Source: an archaeon (lineage in GTDB: Archaea; Nanobdellota; Nanobdellia; Woesearchaeales; JAHJEM01). Taken from it: a stretch of 7,714 nt of DNA. Numbering within the stretch: position 1 is the first letter of the stretch; each line of letters begins with the position of its first letter. Location of the stretch: positions 1 to 7,714 of the forward strand of contig JAGVFV010000204.1 of NCBI GenBank assembly GCA_020057445.1. Reading direction: 5' to 3'. This document shows, in pieces, positions 1-4,966 of the stretch. A model generated the notes under the pieces. It saw only the letters and a program-made list of their open reading frames with translations, was not told the DNA's origin and did not search any database. The position numbers and the translations under genes are program-made.

Positions 1-1
1 A

Positions 2-1459
2 TTTGGCGACGTCATCAACGCAAAGGAAGGCGACGCGATCTCTGTCGAAGACATCCTGCCGCGGCAGGTCATCTTCGAGATGCAGTCTCTTGGAGCGTCT
101 GAGAAGAAGTTCTTCTGCGAGTTCTTCCTCACCTACATCTACAAGCTCAAGAAGAGCAATCGTGATGATATGACTTCAGACTTCAAGGGGGCTATCATTG
201 TGGACGAGGCGCACAACATCTTCCTCAAGGAGAAGCCTGTCTTCATGAAGGAGTCCATCGTCGAGAGCATGTACCGTGAGATAAGGGAATACGGCATCTC
301 CATGATCTGCATGGACCAGCACATCTCGAAACTCTCTGAAGTGGTCCCGGGTAACTCGGCGTGCACTATCGCTTTCCAGCAGATGCTCCCGCAGGACATC
401 CAGACGACTTCAGGAGTCATGATGATGAGCGAGAAGAAAGAGGTGTTCTCTATGCTTCCTGTGGGAAACGCCATTGTCCGTCTTGCAGAGCGGTATCACA
501 AGCCTTTCTTGATAAAAGTCCCGTTCATCCCGCTCACGAAGGAAAGATTCACCGACGCAGAGCTTCTTTTGCGCATGGACAACCTGACCACAGCCCTTCG
601 CATGGAACGCCTTGTCCTGGAATGCACAAATGTCGGAGAAGAGGTCGTCTTGCAGGAAAAAGCAGATGAGGATTATGAAGAGAAGCTCATGAAGGAGAGG
701 CAGAGACTTGAGCACAAGTACACGCGGGAAAGAGAAAATGTCTTTGAAAAGCTTGAGCGGCAGGAGAAGAAGGAACTAGAGAAGATCGACTTCAGGCTCG
801 CCGGTGTCGGCATCAGGTCAGAGAAGGAAGAGACGACAACACCGCTCCACAAGGATACGGAGGCTGTCGAGAGGATCCACGGCCCAAGAGAATTCCTCGT
901 CAACCATGGCGTGCACAAGCGAACGACGATAGATGAATTGTCTGACCGCGCCTTCGCACGCGAGATGAGACAGAAGGAAGAGGGCACATTCACGAAACAA
1001 TTGAAATTCCACACAAATGAAGAGCTTGCACAGGAGCAGGTGGAAACTGCAGCAAAAAAAGATATCCTATTTACGAATTCAAGTGCACAAGATGCACGGA
1101 CTAATGCTTCGCGAAGTTCGCTGTCAGCAGTACCGACTAAAAAACAAGATTTCACGATCACTGGTGCAGAAGATGCACAGACTGATGCTGCGTTCAGTAA
1201 GCAGTCAGCAGTCGTTTCCCAGGTTTCACATTCATTAACAACCCCACATACACTTTTTTTGAGAGCAGTACACACCAACCCCGACCTATCGGTCAGCCAA
1301 GTCTACAAGCTATTAGAGCTTTCAGGACGAAAGGGAAACCAACTGAAAGACGAGCTTTGTGCATATGGATTGATCGAAGTAGCAGAGGTACGGACAGACA
1401 AGGGATGGACAAAGCACATGAAGCTTACACCCGCGTCGCACGCTGTTCTCGCTGAGTAA
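2..1459 (+). CDS. HerA/FtsK-superfamily ATPase (DUF87/VirB4-like), 3' part, with C-terminal winged helix
   Basis: Partial: the frame is open to the window's first bases, so the start and Walker A lie upstream. About 485 residues are visible. Residues 65-71 read IIVDEAH, a Walker B with catalytic glutamate. It is followed by a strand ending in MDQH and by a segment ending in SMLPVGNAIVRLAERYHKPFL, typical of HerA/DUF87 ATPases, which act as hexameric DNA pumps or helicases in conjugation, virion packaging or DNA processing. Residues about 220-265 are a charged coiled coil rich in K, E and R. Residues about 360-415 are a low-complexity S/T/A/Q linker holding a 27-residue duplication. Residues about 419-485 look like a winged helix (SVSQVYKLLELSGRKGNQLKDEL then GLIEVAEV), a tail I recall from ATPases of archaeal mobile elements. 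The superfamily call is firm. The specific role (conjugative coupling, packaging or repair) is not, because no partner gene is visible. Confidence 0.85.
   Translation, partial: FGDVINAKEGDAISVEDILPRQVIFEMQSLGASEKKFFCEFFLTYIYKLKKSNRDDMTSDFKGAIIVDEAHNIFLKEKPVFMKESIVESMYREIREYGISMICMDQHISKLSEVVPGNSACTIAFQQMLPQDIQTTSGVMMMSEKKEVFSMLPVGNAIVRLAERYHKPFLIKVPFIPLTKERFTDAELLLRMDNLTTALRMERLVLECTNVGEEVVLQEKADEDYEEKLMKERQRLEHKYTRERENVFEKLERQEKKELEKIDFRLAGVGIRSEKEETTTPLHKDTEAVERIHGPREFLVNHGVHKRTTIDELSDRAFAREMRQKEEGTFTKQLKFHTNEELAQEQVETAAKKDILFTNSSAQDARTNASRSSLSAVPTKKQDFTITGAEDAQTDAAFSKQSAVVSQVSHSLTTPHTLFLRAVHTNPDLSVSQVYKLLELSGRKGNQLKDELCAYGLIEVAEVRTDKGWTKHMKLTPASHAVLAE
1085..1246 (+). repeat. Diverged tandem duplication, 2 x 81 bp, inside the ATPase gene
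   Basis: Two adjacent units (1085-1165 and 1166-1246) align in frame at a period of 27 codons. The clearest match is GCACAAGATGCACGGACT against GCAGAAGATGCACAGACT, followed by shared TGCT and GTCAGCAGT. The encoded units begin SAQDARTNAS and GAEDAQTDAA and both continue to SAV. They form the flexible linker between the coiled coil and the winged helix. Base composition is more AT-rich here than in the rest of the gene. Confidence 0.6.
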
Positions 1460-1469
1460 GTTTTATCGA

Positions 1470-1493
1470 CGGAAAACCCCTCGGAAAACCCCT
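1470..1493 (+). repeat. Perfect 12-bp tandem repeat, CGGAAAACCCCT x2
   Basis: Two exact head-to-tail copies of CGGAAAACCCCT begin 10 bases after the ATPase stop codon. A third, slightly changed copy (CGGAAAACCCTC) opens the leader at 1587, and GGAAAACTCTC and GGAAACCCTC open the next two leaders. The unit therefore belongs to the leader family and is here duplicated without its CGTACGCG part. Function unknown. Confidence 0.7.
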
Positions 1494-1564
1494 CAGATGA
1501 CTTCCAAGTCGATGGAAGGGCGTCTCATTTTCTTAGATTGGACTCTAACTGATCCTGGTTTCTG

Positions 1565-1620
1565 GTACGCGTACGACAAAAGAGGACGGAAAACCCTCGT
1601 ACGCGCGTACGTGAAAGGAG
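1565..1620 (+). promoter_or_regulatory. Palindromic leader, GTACGC class, upstream of the EamA-like gene
   Basis: Two palindromes are present: GTACGCGTAC at 1565-1574 and CGTACGCGCGTACG at 1598-1611. The second can fold as CGTAC-GCGC-GTACG. It is preceded by CGGAAAACCCT and followed by GTGAAAGGAG, the ribosome binding site. The GGAAAACCC-TCGTACGCG block recurs before the next two genes. It could act as an RNA hairpin or a DNA operator; the repetition at each gene favours an RNA-level role, which is inference. Confidence 0.6.
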
Positions 1621-1628
1621 AAATGGTC

Positions 1629-2063
1629 ATGACGAGAGAATTGTTCTTCCTCTGCTTCATCGCCGGCACGATCTCAGCATCACTGGTGCTCGCTGCGACG
1701 AAGACGATGAAGTCGTTCTCGAGCGAGCAGACGCTCGGTATCATGTTCCTCGTGTCGGCAGTGCTGCTCTTTGCACACATGGCGATGAATGGCACCTTGC
1801 CGTCACTACGAAAGCCGATATCGACTCTTCTCGTGCTTGCGTATTCCTGTCTCGCCTGTACGGTCGGGAATCTGATCGTCTTTGGCATGTGGAAGAAGGC
1901 GACGGAGATCGGCTCGAACATGGCGTACCCGTATGCATTGCACACCGGCCTTGCTGCCGTGCTTGCGTTCATCGGCACTGCCGTGTTCCTGCAAGGAGAT
2001 TTCAGCATCAAGCGCGCAGGCGGCATCTTGCTCATCATTGCAGGAGGTGCACTGCTGAAGTAG
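1629..2063 (+). CDS. Five-helix membrane protein resembling a single EamA/DMT transporter domain
   Basis: 144 residues. Five hydrophobic segments at about 4-24, 37-53, 62-84, 94-117 and 124-142 match the layout of one EamA repeat of the drug/metabolite transporter superfamily. The C-terminal half is the most telling: MAYPYALHTGLA, then a helix, a short loop with FLQGDF, and a last helix RAGGILLIIAGGALL. This closely follows EamA/EmrE-like proteins, in which two such halves form the transporter, so a dimer would be expected. The frame is open back to an ATG at 1497, but the ATG at 1629 is preferred because AAAGGAG lies 8 bases before it in the same AAAGGAGAAA-GGTCATG-like setting as other starts here, and the extra N-terminal residues are not hydrophobic. 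An in-frame ATG at 1623 is a less well spaced alternative. The substrate cannot be inferred. Confidence 0.65.
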   Translation: MTRELFFLCFIAGTISASLVLAATKTMKSFSSEQTLGIMFLVSAVLLFAHMAMNGTLPSLRKPISTLLVLAYSCLACTVGNLIVFGMWKKATEIGSNMAYPYALHTGLAAVLAFIGTAVFLQGDFSIKRAGGILLIIAGGALLK

Positions 2064-2089
2064 GAAAACTCTCGTACGCGAGAAGGAGG
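2063..2089 (+). promoter_or_regulatory. Leader hairpin, GTACGC class (TCTCG-TACG-CGAGA)
   Basis: GGAAAACTCTCGTACGCG overlaps the preceding stop codon by one base. TCTCG (2070-2074) and CGAGA (2079-2083) pair around a TACG tetraloop, a sequence of the stable UNCG tetraloop class. The stem ends exactly where the AGGAGG ribosome binding site starts, leaving it single-stranded. The same GGAAAAC-TCGTACGCG block is found before the flanking genes. Confidence 0.65.
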
Positions 2090-2097
2090 AATTGAAG

Positions 2098-2319
2098 ATG
2101 CGTGTCCTTGATTGGTTATTCATGCTGTTCATGTGTTCTCTGGTGGTCGGAGATTTCCTGGTCAGGAATGTTCTGTACACCCTCGTCCTGGTCATCGGAG
2201 GATTCATGGCATTGCCAGTTCTTGCCATCGGAGTCATGATCTATCTGCTGATGAACCTGGTCGTGATGCTCTGGCGTCTTCCAGGAGATGTCCTTGATGC
2301 GATTGCGACCAGAGGCTAG
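2098..2319 (+). CDS. Small two-helix membrane protein, unknown function
   Basis: 73 residues with two hydrophobic stretches, about 5-22 and 25-58; the second is long enough for two passes. The start is ATG at 2098, 8 bases after GGAGG. A TTG codon two residues upstream is in frame but would leave almost no spacer. A C-terminal amphipathic segment (WRLPGDVLDAIATRG) follows. I do not recognise the family. It is co-directional with its neighbours, 34 bases after the EamA-like gene, and carries its own leader hairpin, suggesting independent control of its translation or of its mRNA end within a shared transcript. It could be a holin-like or pilus/secretion accessory protein, but nothing in the sequence decides this. 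Confidence 0.75.
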   Translation: MRVLDWLFMLFMCSLVVGDFLVRNVLYTLVLVIGGFMALPVLAIGVMIYLLMNLVVMLWRLPGDVLDAIATRG

Positions 2320-2324
2320 GACTT

Positions 2325-2349
2325 GGAAACCCTCGTACGCGCAAAGGAG
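2325..2349 (+). promoter_or_regulatory. Leader element, GTACGC class, before the 132 aa gene
   Basis: GGAAACCCTCGTACGCGC followed by AAAGGAG. It is the third copy of the GGAAAAC-CCTCGTACGCG block. Here the 3' half of the stem is eroded, so the hairpin is weak, while the primary sequence of the 5' part is retained. The ribosome binding site is 7 bases from the ATG. Confidence 0.55.
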
Positions 2350-2356
2350 AAAGGTC

Positions 2357-2755
2357 ATGCGTATCGCCATTGGTTCTGCTGTTGCATTACTCACGGCTTG
2401 TTTGGCTTTTTCAATCTACCACACGGTCGTGGATTGGAACACCGCAGCTGCGAGTATCGCGAAGGAGTGGGGTGTGATGACGGCGATCATACTAGTCTTG
2501 TGGGCAATCCCTACGCGCATCACCAGTCTTGCCTCCCGCGCGGTGCTCTTCCTGTACGTCGCCATGTGGGGCTTGTTCATTCCTTGCGGCCTTGATAACG
2601 ATCTCGGAATCAGCATGTTTATCGTTTCTATGGGAGTGATGTTGTTGGTCATGCTGGTAGGCAAGCCCGAGAACGAATTCAAACCCAATGAGACTCCCTT
2701 TTTCATCAGGTCCAAGGACCCACTCCGGTCATCAAAAGAAGGACCAAGCTTCTAG
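2357..2755 (+). CDS. Four-helix membrane protein, unknown function
   Basis: 132 residues. Hydrophobic segments lie at about 2-23, 38-53, 62-80 and 86-103, followed by a polar, lysine-rich C-terminal tail of about 30 residues (from KPENEFKPNE to the end) that probably faces the cytosol. The ATG at 2357 is chosen because AAAGGAG stands 7 bases before it. An earlier in-frame ATG at 2288 would lie inside the previous gene with no binding site. The cysteine in LLTACLAFS resembles a lipobox, but the segment is a plain transmembrane helix without a clear signal peptidase II context, so a lipoprotein call is not supported. No family recognised. Confidence 0.72.
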   Translation: MRIAIGSAVALLTACLAFSIYHTVVDWNTAAASIAKEWGVMTAIILVLWAIPTRITSLASRAVLFLYVAMWGLFIPCGLDNDLGISMFIVSMGVMLLVMLVGKPENEFKPNETPFFIRSKDPLRSSKEGPSF

Positions 2756-2763
2756 CAGTACTA

Positions 2764-2786
2764 GAACCTTGCTCACGCGAAGGAGG
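2764..2786 (+). promoter_or_regulatory. Degenerate leader element before the 28 aa ORF
   Basis: AGAACCTTGCTCACGCGAAGGAGG reads like the GGAAAACCCTCGTACGCGAAGGAGG leaders with deletions. The hairpin is largely lost, but the CTC-ACGCG core and its contact with the ribosome binding site remain. Intermediate in sequence between the GTACGC class upstream and the CTCGC hairpins downstream. Confidence 0.4.
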
Positions 2787-2793
2787 AATGCAC

Positions 2794-2880
2794 ATGCAAG
2801 AAGCTCGCATGGGGATCCTGCTCGTCGCGTTGTTGTTCATCATCCTGATGGGACAGTCGGGCAGGAGGAGTGGAAGGTAG
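2794..2880 (+). CDS. 28 aa single-span membrane micropeptide
   Basis: The peptide begins MQEARMGILLVALLF, continues IILMGQSG and ends in the basic tail RRSGR. One hydrophobic helix of about 14-16 residues lies between a short N-terminus and a positive C-terminus. AAGGAGG ends 7 bases before ATG 2794; an in-frame ATG at 2788 sits only one base after it and is unlikely to be used. Support comes from this binding site, the degenerate leader and the tight spacing to its neighbours (38 bases from the previous stop, 32 to the next start). The family is unknown. Such peptides often bind or regulate larger membrane proteins, but that is only an analogy. It is too short for usual gene-calling cut-offs. 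Confidence 0.6.
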   Translation: MQEARMGILLVALLFIILMGQSGRRSGR

Positions 2881-2881
2881 G

Positions 2882-2905
2882 TTCTCGCTTTTGCGGGAGA
2901 AGGAG
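2882..2905 (+). promoter_or_regulatory. Leader hairpin, CTCGC class, with a G-U pair
   Basis: TTCTCGC (2882-2888), loop TTTT, GCGGGAG (2893-2899): a seven-pair stem in which T2885 faces G2896 and T2882 faces G2899 as wobble pairs. Pairing is kept although the 3' strand differs from the GCGAG of the other copies. It is followed directly by AAGGAG, 7 bases before ATG 2913. It overlaps the end of the preceding 28 aa ORF by a few bases if the upstream GG is included. Confidence 0.65.
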
Positions 2906-2912
2906 ACATGTC

Positions 2913-3191
2913 ATGGATACCAAGTTCTGGATCGGGATCGGACTTACTGCTCTTGCGTTCGTCCTCTGGCTGCTGTGCCTGGCGAAGCTTCGGAAGGAAG
3001 GGTATAAGAAAGGCGCGATGATCTTCTTTCACCTGGCTGCTGCGGTGATGATCGTTTCCGCCTACGTACTCACCATGCACAGGAATGAGCTTCCGATGTT
3101 CTCCGTCTTCAACGCTTCGTGGCTTGACTTCCTGGTCATCTGCGGACTTCCGGTCTACATAATGACGAGGAAGCGGACGATCGCTGCCTGA
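2913..3191 (+). CDS. Three-helix membrane protein, unknown function
   Basis: 92 residues. Hydrophobic segments lie at about 5-24, 34-54 and 68-85, with a basic stretch KLRKEGYKK after the first helix and RKR near the end. By the positive-inside rule the first loop and the C-terminus would be cytosolic. The start is ATG 2913, 7 bases after AAGGAG. An ATG at 2908 is in another frame and quickly leaves the hydrophobic reading. The frame is open further upstream, through the 28 aa ORF, but those residues are low-quality and arginine-rich. No family recognised. Confidence 0.72.
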   Translation: MDTKFWIGIGLTALAFVLWLLCLAKLRKEGYKKGAMIFFHLAAAVMIVSAYVLTMHRNELPMFSVFNASWLDFLVICGLPVYIMTRKRTIAA

Positions 3192-3220
3192 AGAGAGCAG
3201 TCAGACTGTGGAAGGAGAGC

Positions 3221-3382
3221 ATGATTGAAGTTCTCAAGACTATCGGATTGGTCGCCCTGCTCAGTTACTGCTCGACGTTCGTGTTCCTTGGTTTCCTGTT
3301 CTTCTGCAGTTTCATCGTCGGCCTGAGCACTGCCGTCTGTCGAGGACAGTCCTTGATGGATCTTATGCGTGACCAGCGGTAA
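3221..3382 (+). CDS. 53 aa membrane protein, unknown function
   Basis: The peptide starts MIEVLKTIGLVALLSYCSTF and continues through a second hydrophobic stretch to a polar end, SLMDLMRDQR. One long or two short helices span about residues 7-41. It carries three cysteines (about 17, 29 and 40). AAGGAG lies only 3 bases before the ATG, an unusually short spacer, and no better start exists. It is the only gene in this stretch without a clear CTCGC or GTACGC leader. A weak CAGT-CAG-ACTG hairpin (3198-3208) occupies the same place. It sits 29 bases after the previous stop. The short binding-site spacing and missing leader suggest weaker or coupled translation. Confidence 0.6.
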   Translation: MIEVLKTIGLVALLSYCSTFVFLGFLFFCSFIVGLSTAVCRGQSLMDLMRDQR

Positions 3383-3400
3383 GTTGCAGGTTCTAGGTTA

Positions 3401-3439
3401 CAAGGGTTTCAAGGAAGCTCGCTTTTTGCGAGTAAGGAG
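3401..3439 (+). promoter_or_regulatory. Leader hairpin, CTCGC-TTTTT-GCGAG, with upstream CAAGGGTTTCAAGGAA
   Basis: A perfect 5-bp stem, CTCGC (3418-3422) and GCGAG (3428-3432), closes a five-T loop. CAAGGGTTTCAAGGAA lies just before it, the same words that precede the hairpin at 4603. AAGGAG begins two bases after the stem and is 8 bases from the start codon. Confidence 0.75.
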
Positions 3440-3447
3440 ATAAGGTC

Positions 3448-4290
3448 ATGAAACGGATTTTTTCGACCCTGTTGGTGATCCTGGGAATCGGTGTCTGTAT
3501 GCTCGCGATCATCGTCGTGAGGGATTTTCAGCGTCTGCACCCGAGCCGTTCGACGACGATTTACGCGATCCCGGACTCCATGGAGACGTTCATATTCAAG
3601 GTTGAATCTTCCAAGGCGGCCGAGGTGTACAACCGCTACTCTTCGTCTGGGCAGCGTATGGCATCGGCGACCATCATGGGGAATATCGACGACCAGCATG
3701 TTCCGACGCTGGTGAACGGAACATATTACACGGAAGGCAAATGCGTCAGGAGTACGCTGTCCCTGTCCGAAGCAAAAGCCTTGCTCGAGAAGGCTGTCCG
3801 GACTGACTGCCGTATCCCTGACGGGTACCCTCCTTCCTGTAATGGATGGCAGTGCTTGAATCTCCAGGACAAGATCCATTTCCACGCGCTCTGGCTCCTT
3901 GGCGGACAGGGATCGTACACCGATCACATCATTCCTACGCTCGGCTACTTGGAGTATCTCTGGCACCTCCGGGTCATCGAGGCACCGAATGACGTGGTAC
4001 GGGTGAACATCTTGCGGAGCGAACTGAAAAGCTTCCGCGTTGCTCTTCGGGTCCTCGACAGCCAGATCAGGATCAATCATGACTTCGTGAAAGCGCATCC
4101 GGACTACAGCGGCAATGCCCCTGGCTTCTTTTCCTACCAGGTGGAGGCTCAGCGTGGCGACCGCAGCTGGAACAACTATCACTGGACTGAACGGGTCTGG
4201 CTGAAGCAGCAGGTGGAGAAGCTGCCTTCGGCCATTTCCATCGACCAGTACGAGCAACTTCGTTCCGCGTTCCCCGGCGTGATCGGTTAA
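3448..4290 (+). CDS. Membrane-anchored 280 aa protein of unknown function
   Basis: A basic start (MKR) leads into a hydrophobic helix at about residues 5-24, probably an uncleaved signal anchor, leaving some 255 residues outside the cytosol. A signal peptidase site is not obvious. The soluble part has a cluster of cysteines (about residues 99, 120, 129 and 135, including CRIPDGYPPSCNGWQCLN) that could form disulfides or bind metal. A histidine- and tryptophan-containing stretch follows (IHFHALWLL), then helix-rich sequence and a C-terminal acidic/aromatic part (RSWNNYHWTERVW). I do not recognise the family and assign no function. The start is well fixed by AAGGAG at an 8-base spacing and by the leader hairpin. 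A long antisense frame over the same stretch has no binding site and is not coding. Confidence 0.8.
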   Translation: MKRIFSTLLVILGIGVCMLAIIVVRDFQRLHPSRSTTIYAIPDSMETFIFKVESSKAAEVYNRYSSSGQRMASATIMGNIDDQHVPTLVNGTYYTEGKCVRSTLSLSEAKALLEKAVRTDCRIPDGYPPSCNGWQCLNLQDKIHFHALWLLGGQGSYTDHIIPTLGYLEYLWHLRVIEAPNDVVRVNILRSELKSFRVALRVLDSQIRINHDFVKAHPDYSGNAPGFFSYQVEAQRGDRSWNNYHWTERVWLKQQVEKLPSAISIDQYEQLRSAFPGVIG

Positions 4291-4296
4291 GGTCTA

Positions 4297-4328
4297 CAAG
4301 GAATCTCGCATTTGCGAGATGAAGGAGG
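4297..4328 (+). promoter_or_regulatory. Leader hairpin with perfect 8-base inverted arms (ATCTCGCA / TGCGAGAT)
   Basis: CAAGGAATCTCGC leads into a perfect inverted repeat: arms 4303-4310 and 4313-4320, in practice a seven-pair stem with an ATTT loop. The 3' arm runs into GAAGGAGG, 5 bases before ATG 4334. This is the longest stem of the CTCGC family here, with two extra pairs (AT/AT) beyond the shared core. Confidence 0.75.
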
Positions 4329-4333
4329 GACAG

Positions 4334-4558
4334 ATGAAGTGGGTTTGGAGTTTTTTCATCGGAGTCGTGGTTGTCGTGGTCGTGCTTGGCCTACCGAACG
4401 GACTGTACAGACTGTGGAAGGGATGGGGTGACATGGGCTGGACCGACATGGCAACAAGGGCATACCTCTTCTGGATTCCTGCGGCCTTGTTCGGCGGGTT
4501 GGTCTATGCCATCCACAAAGGCGTCACAGGCGCTTCGAGCAGGGACACAGGGAACTGA
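4334..4558 (+). CDS. Two-helix membrane protein, unknown function
   Basis: 74 residues. The first helix is strikingly valine-rich (FFIGVVVVVVVLGL, about residues 7-20). A tryptophan-rich loop follows (LWKGWGDMGWTDM), then a second helix (about 44-61, YLFWIPAALFGGLVYAI) and a short polar tail. The ATG at 4334 follows GAAGGAGG by 5 bases. An in-frame ATG at 4319 would include the binding site in the coding region and overlaps the hairpin arm, so it is rejected. The family is not recognised. A helix-loop-helix of this size with an amphipathic loop is compatible with a holin or a small subunit of a membrane complex, but this is only a possibility. Confidence 0.72.
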   Translation: MKWVWSFFIGVVVVVVVLGLPNGLYRLWKGWGDMGWTDMATRAYLFWIPAALFGGLVYAIHKGVTGASSRDTGN

Positions 4559-4582
4559 AGATCTGAGATTAGGACTCAAGGT

Positions 4583-4623
4583 CAACAAGGGTTTCAAGGA
4601 ATCTCGCTTTTGCGAGTAAGGAG
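4583..4623 (+). promoter_or_regulatory. Leader hairpin, CTCGC-TTTT-GCGAG, with upstream CAACAAGGGTTTCAAGGAA
   Basis: CTCGC (4603-4607) and GCGAG (4612-4616) pair around TTTT. The 5' flank repeats CAAGGGTTTCAAGGAA from the leader at 3401, and the 3' flank repeats GCGAGTAAGGAG. Outside these two leaders the intergenic sequences differ, so the conservation is confined to the leader itself. Confidence 0.78.
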
Positions 4624-4630
4624 AAAGGTC

Positions 4631-4906
4631 ATGGCGCTCAATATTTTCTTTACGCTCATTGCCACCGGGATGGGTTGGATGACCTGGCTCGTCCATGCTC
4701 GGGTTCCTGAAGTTGACGTGATCCCGTTCCTGGTCTTTGTCATTGGCTTCGCTGCCTATGCATCTTGGTTTGTCGACGTAAGGCAGGCGGCAATGGTCAT
4801 GCGGGAGAAACTGCATCCGTCCACATACCTCGTGCTCATCTACACCGGGCTGCTTTTCCTGTTTTCGGTCGTGCTCTTCTTCCTGCCTAACAGAATAGGT
4901 GGTTGA
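4631..4906 (+). CDS. Three-helix membrane protein, unknown function
   Basis: 91 residues with hydrophobic segments at about 3-21, 31-48 and 67-87; a basic loop (VRQAAMVMREKLH) lies between the second and third. The start is ATG 4631, 7 bases after AAGGAG; a frame opening 21 bases earlier lies in the leader hairpin. The layout (three helices, about 90 residues, short tails) resembles the 92 aa protein encoded at 2913, but I see no clear sequence match between them. No family recognised. Confidence 0.73.
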   Translation: MALNIFFTLIATGMGWMTWLVHARVPEVDVIPFLVFVIGFAAYASWFVDVRQAAMVMREKLHPSTYLVLIYTGLLFLFSVVLFFLPNRIGG

Positions 4907-4922
4907 GGACATCAAGGGTCAA

Positions 4923-4959
4923 GGTTTCAAGGAATTCTCGCTTCAAGCGAGGAAAGGAG
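4923..4959 (+). promoter_or_regulatory. Leader hairpin, CTCGCT-TCA-AGCGAG, before the 604 aa gene
   Basis: GGTTTCAAGGAATT leads into CTCGCT (4937-4942), a TCA loop and AGCGAG (4946-4951). Relative to the other copies the stem has an added T-A pair, so the loop changes while the pairing is preserved. AAAGGAG follows, 7 bases from ATG 4967. Confidence 0.75.
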
Positions 4960-4966
4960 AATCGCA

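Noticed and set aside
3335..3349. CTGTC-GAG-GACAG hairpin
   Set aside because: Perfect but short, inside the 53 aa coding region and with no counterpart in the other genes; likely chance.
3409..4257. 282-codon open frame on the - strand opposite the anchored 280 aa protein
   Set aside because: No ribosome binding site, and the start lies opposite the coding 3' end. It contains no recognisable domain, while the + strand frame has a leader hairpin, AAGGAG and a signal anchor.
2063..4959. CRISPR array
   Set aside because: The repeated elements are 25-40 bases and palindromic, but they are separated by whole genes of variable length rather than by uniform spacers, and no cas gene is visible.
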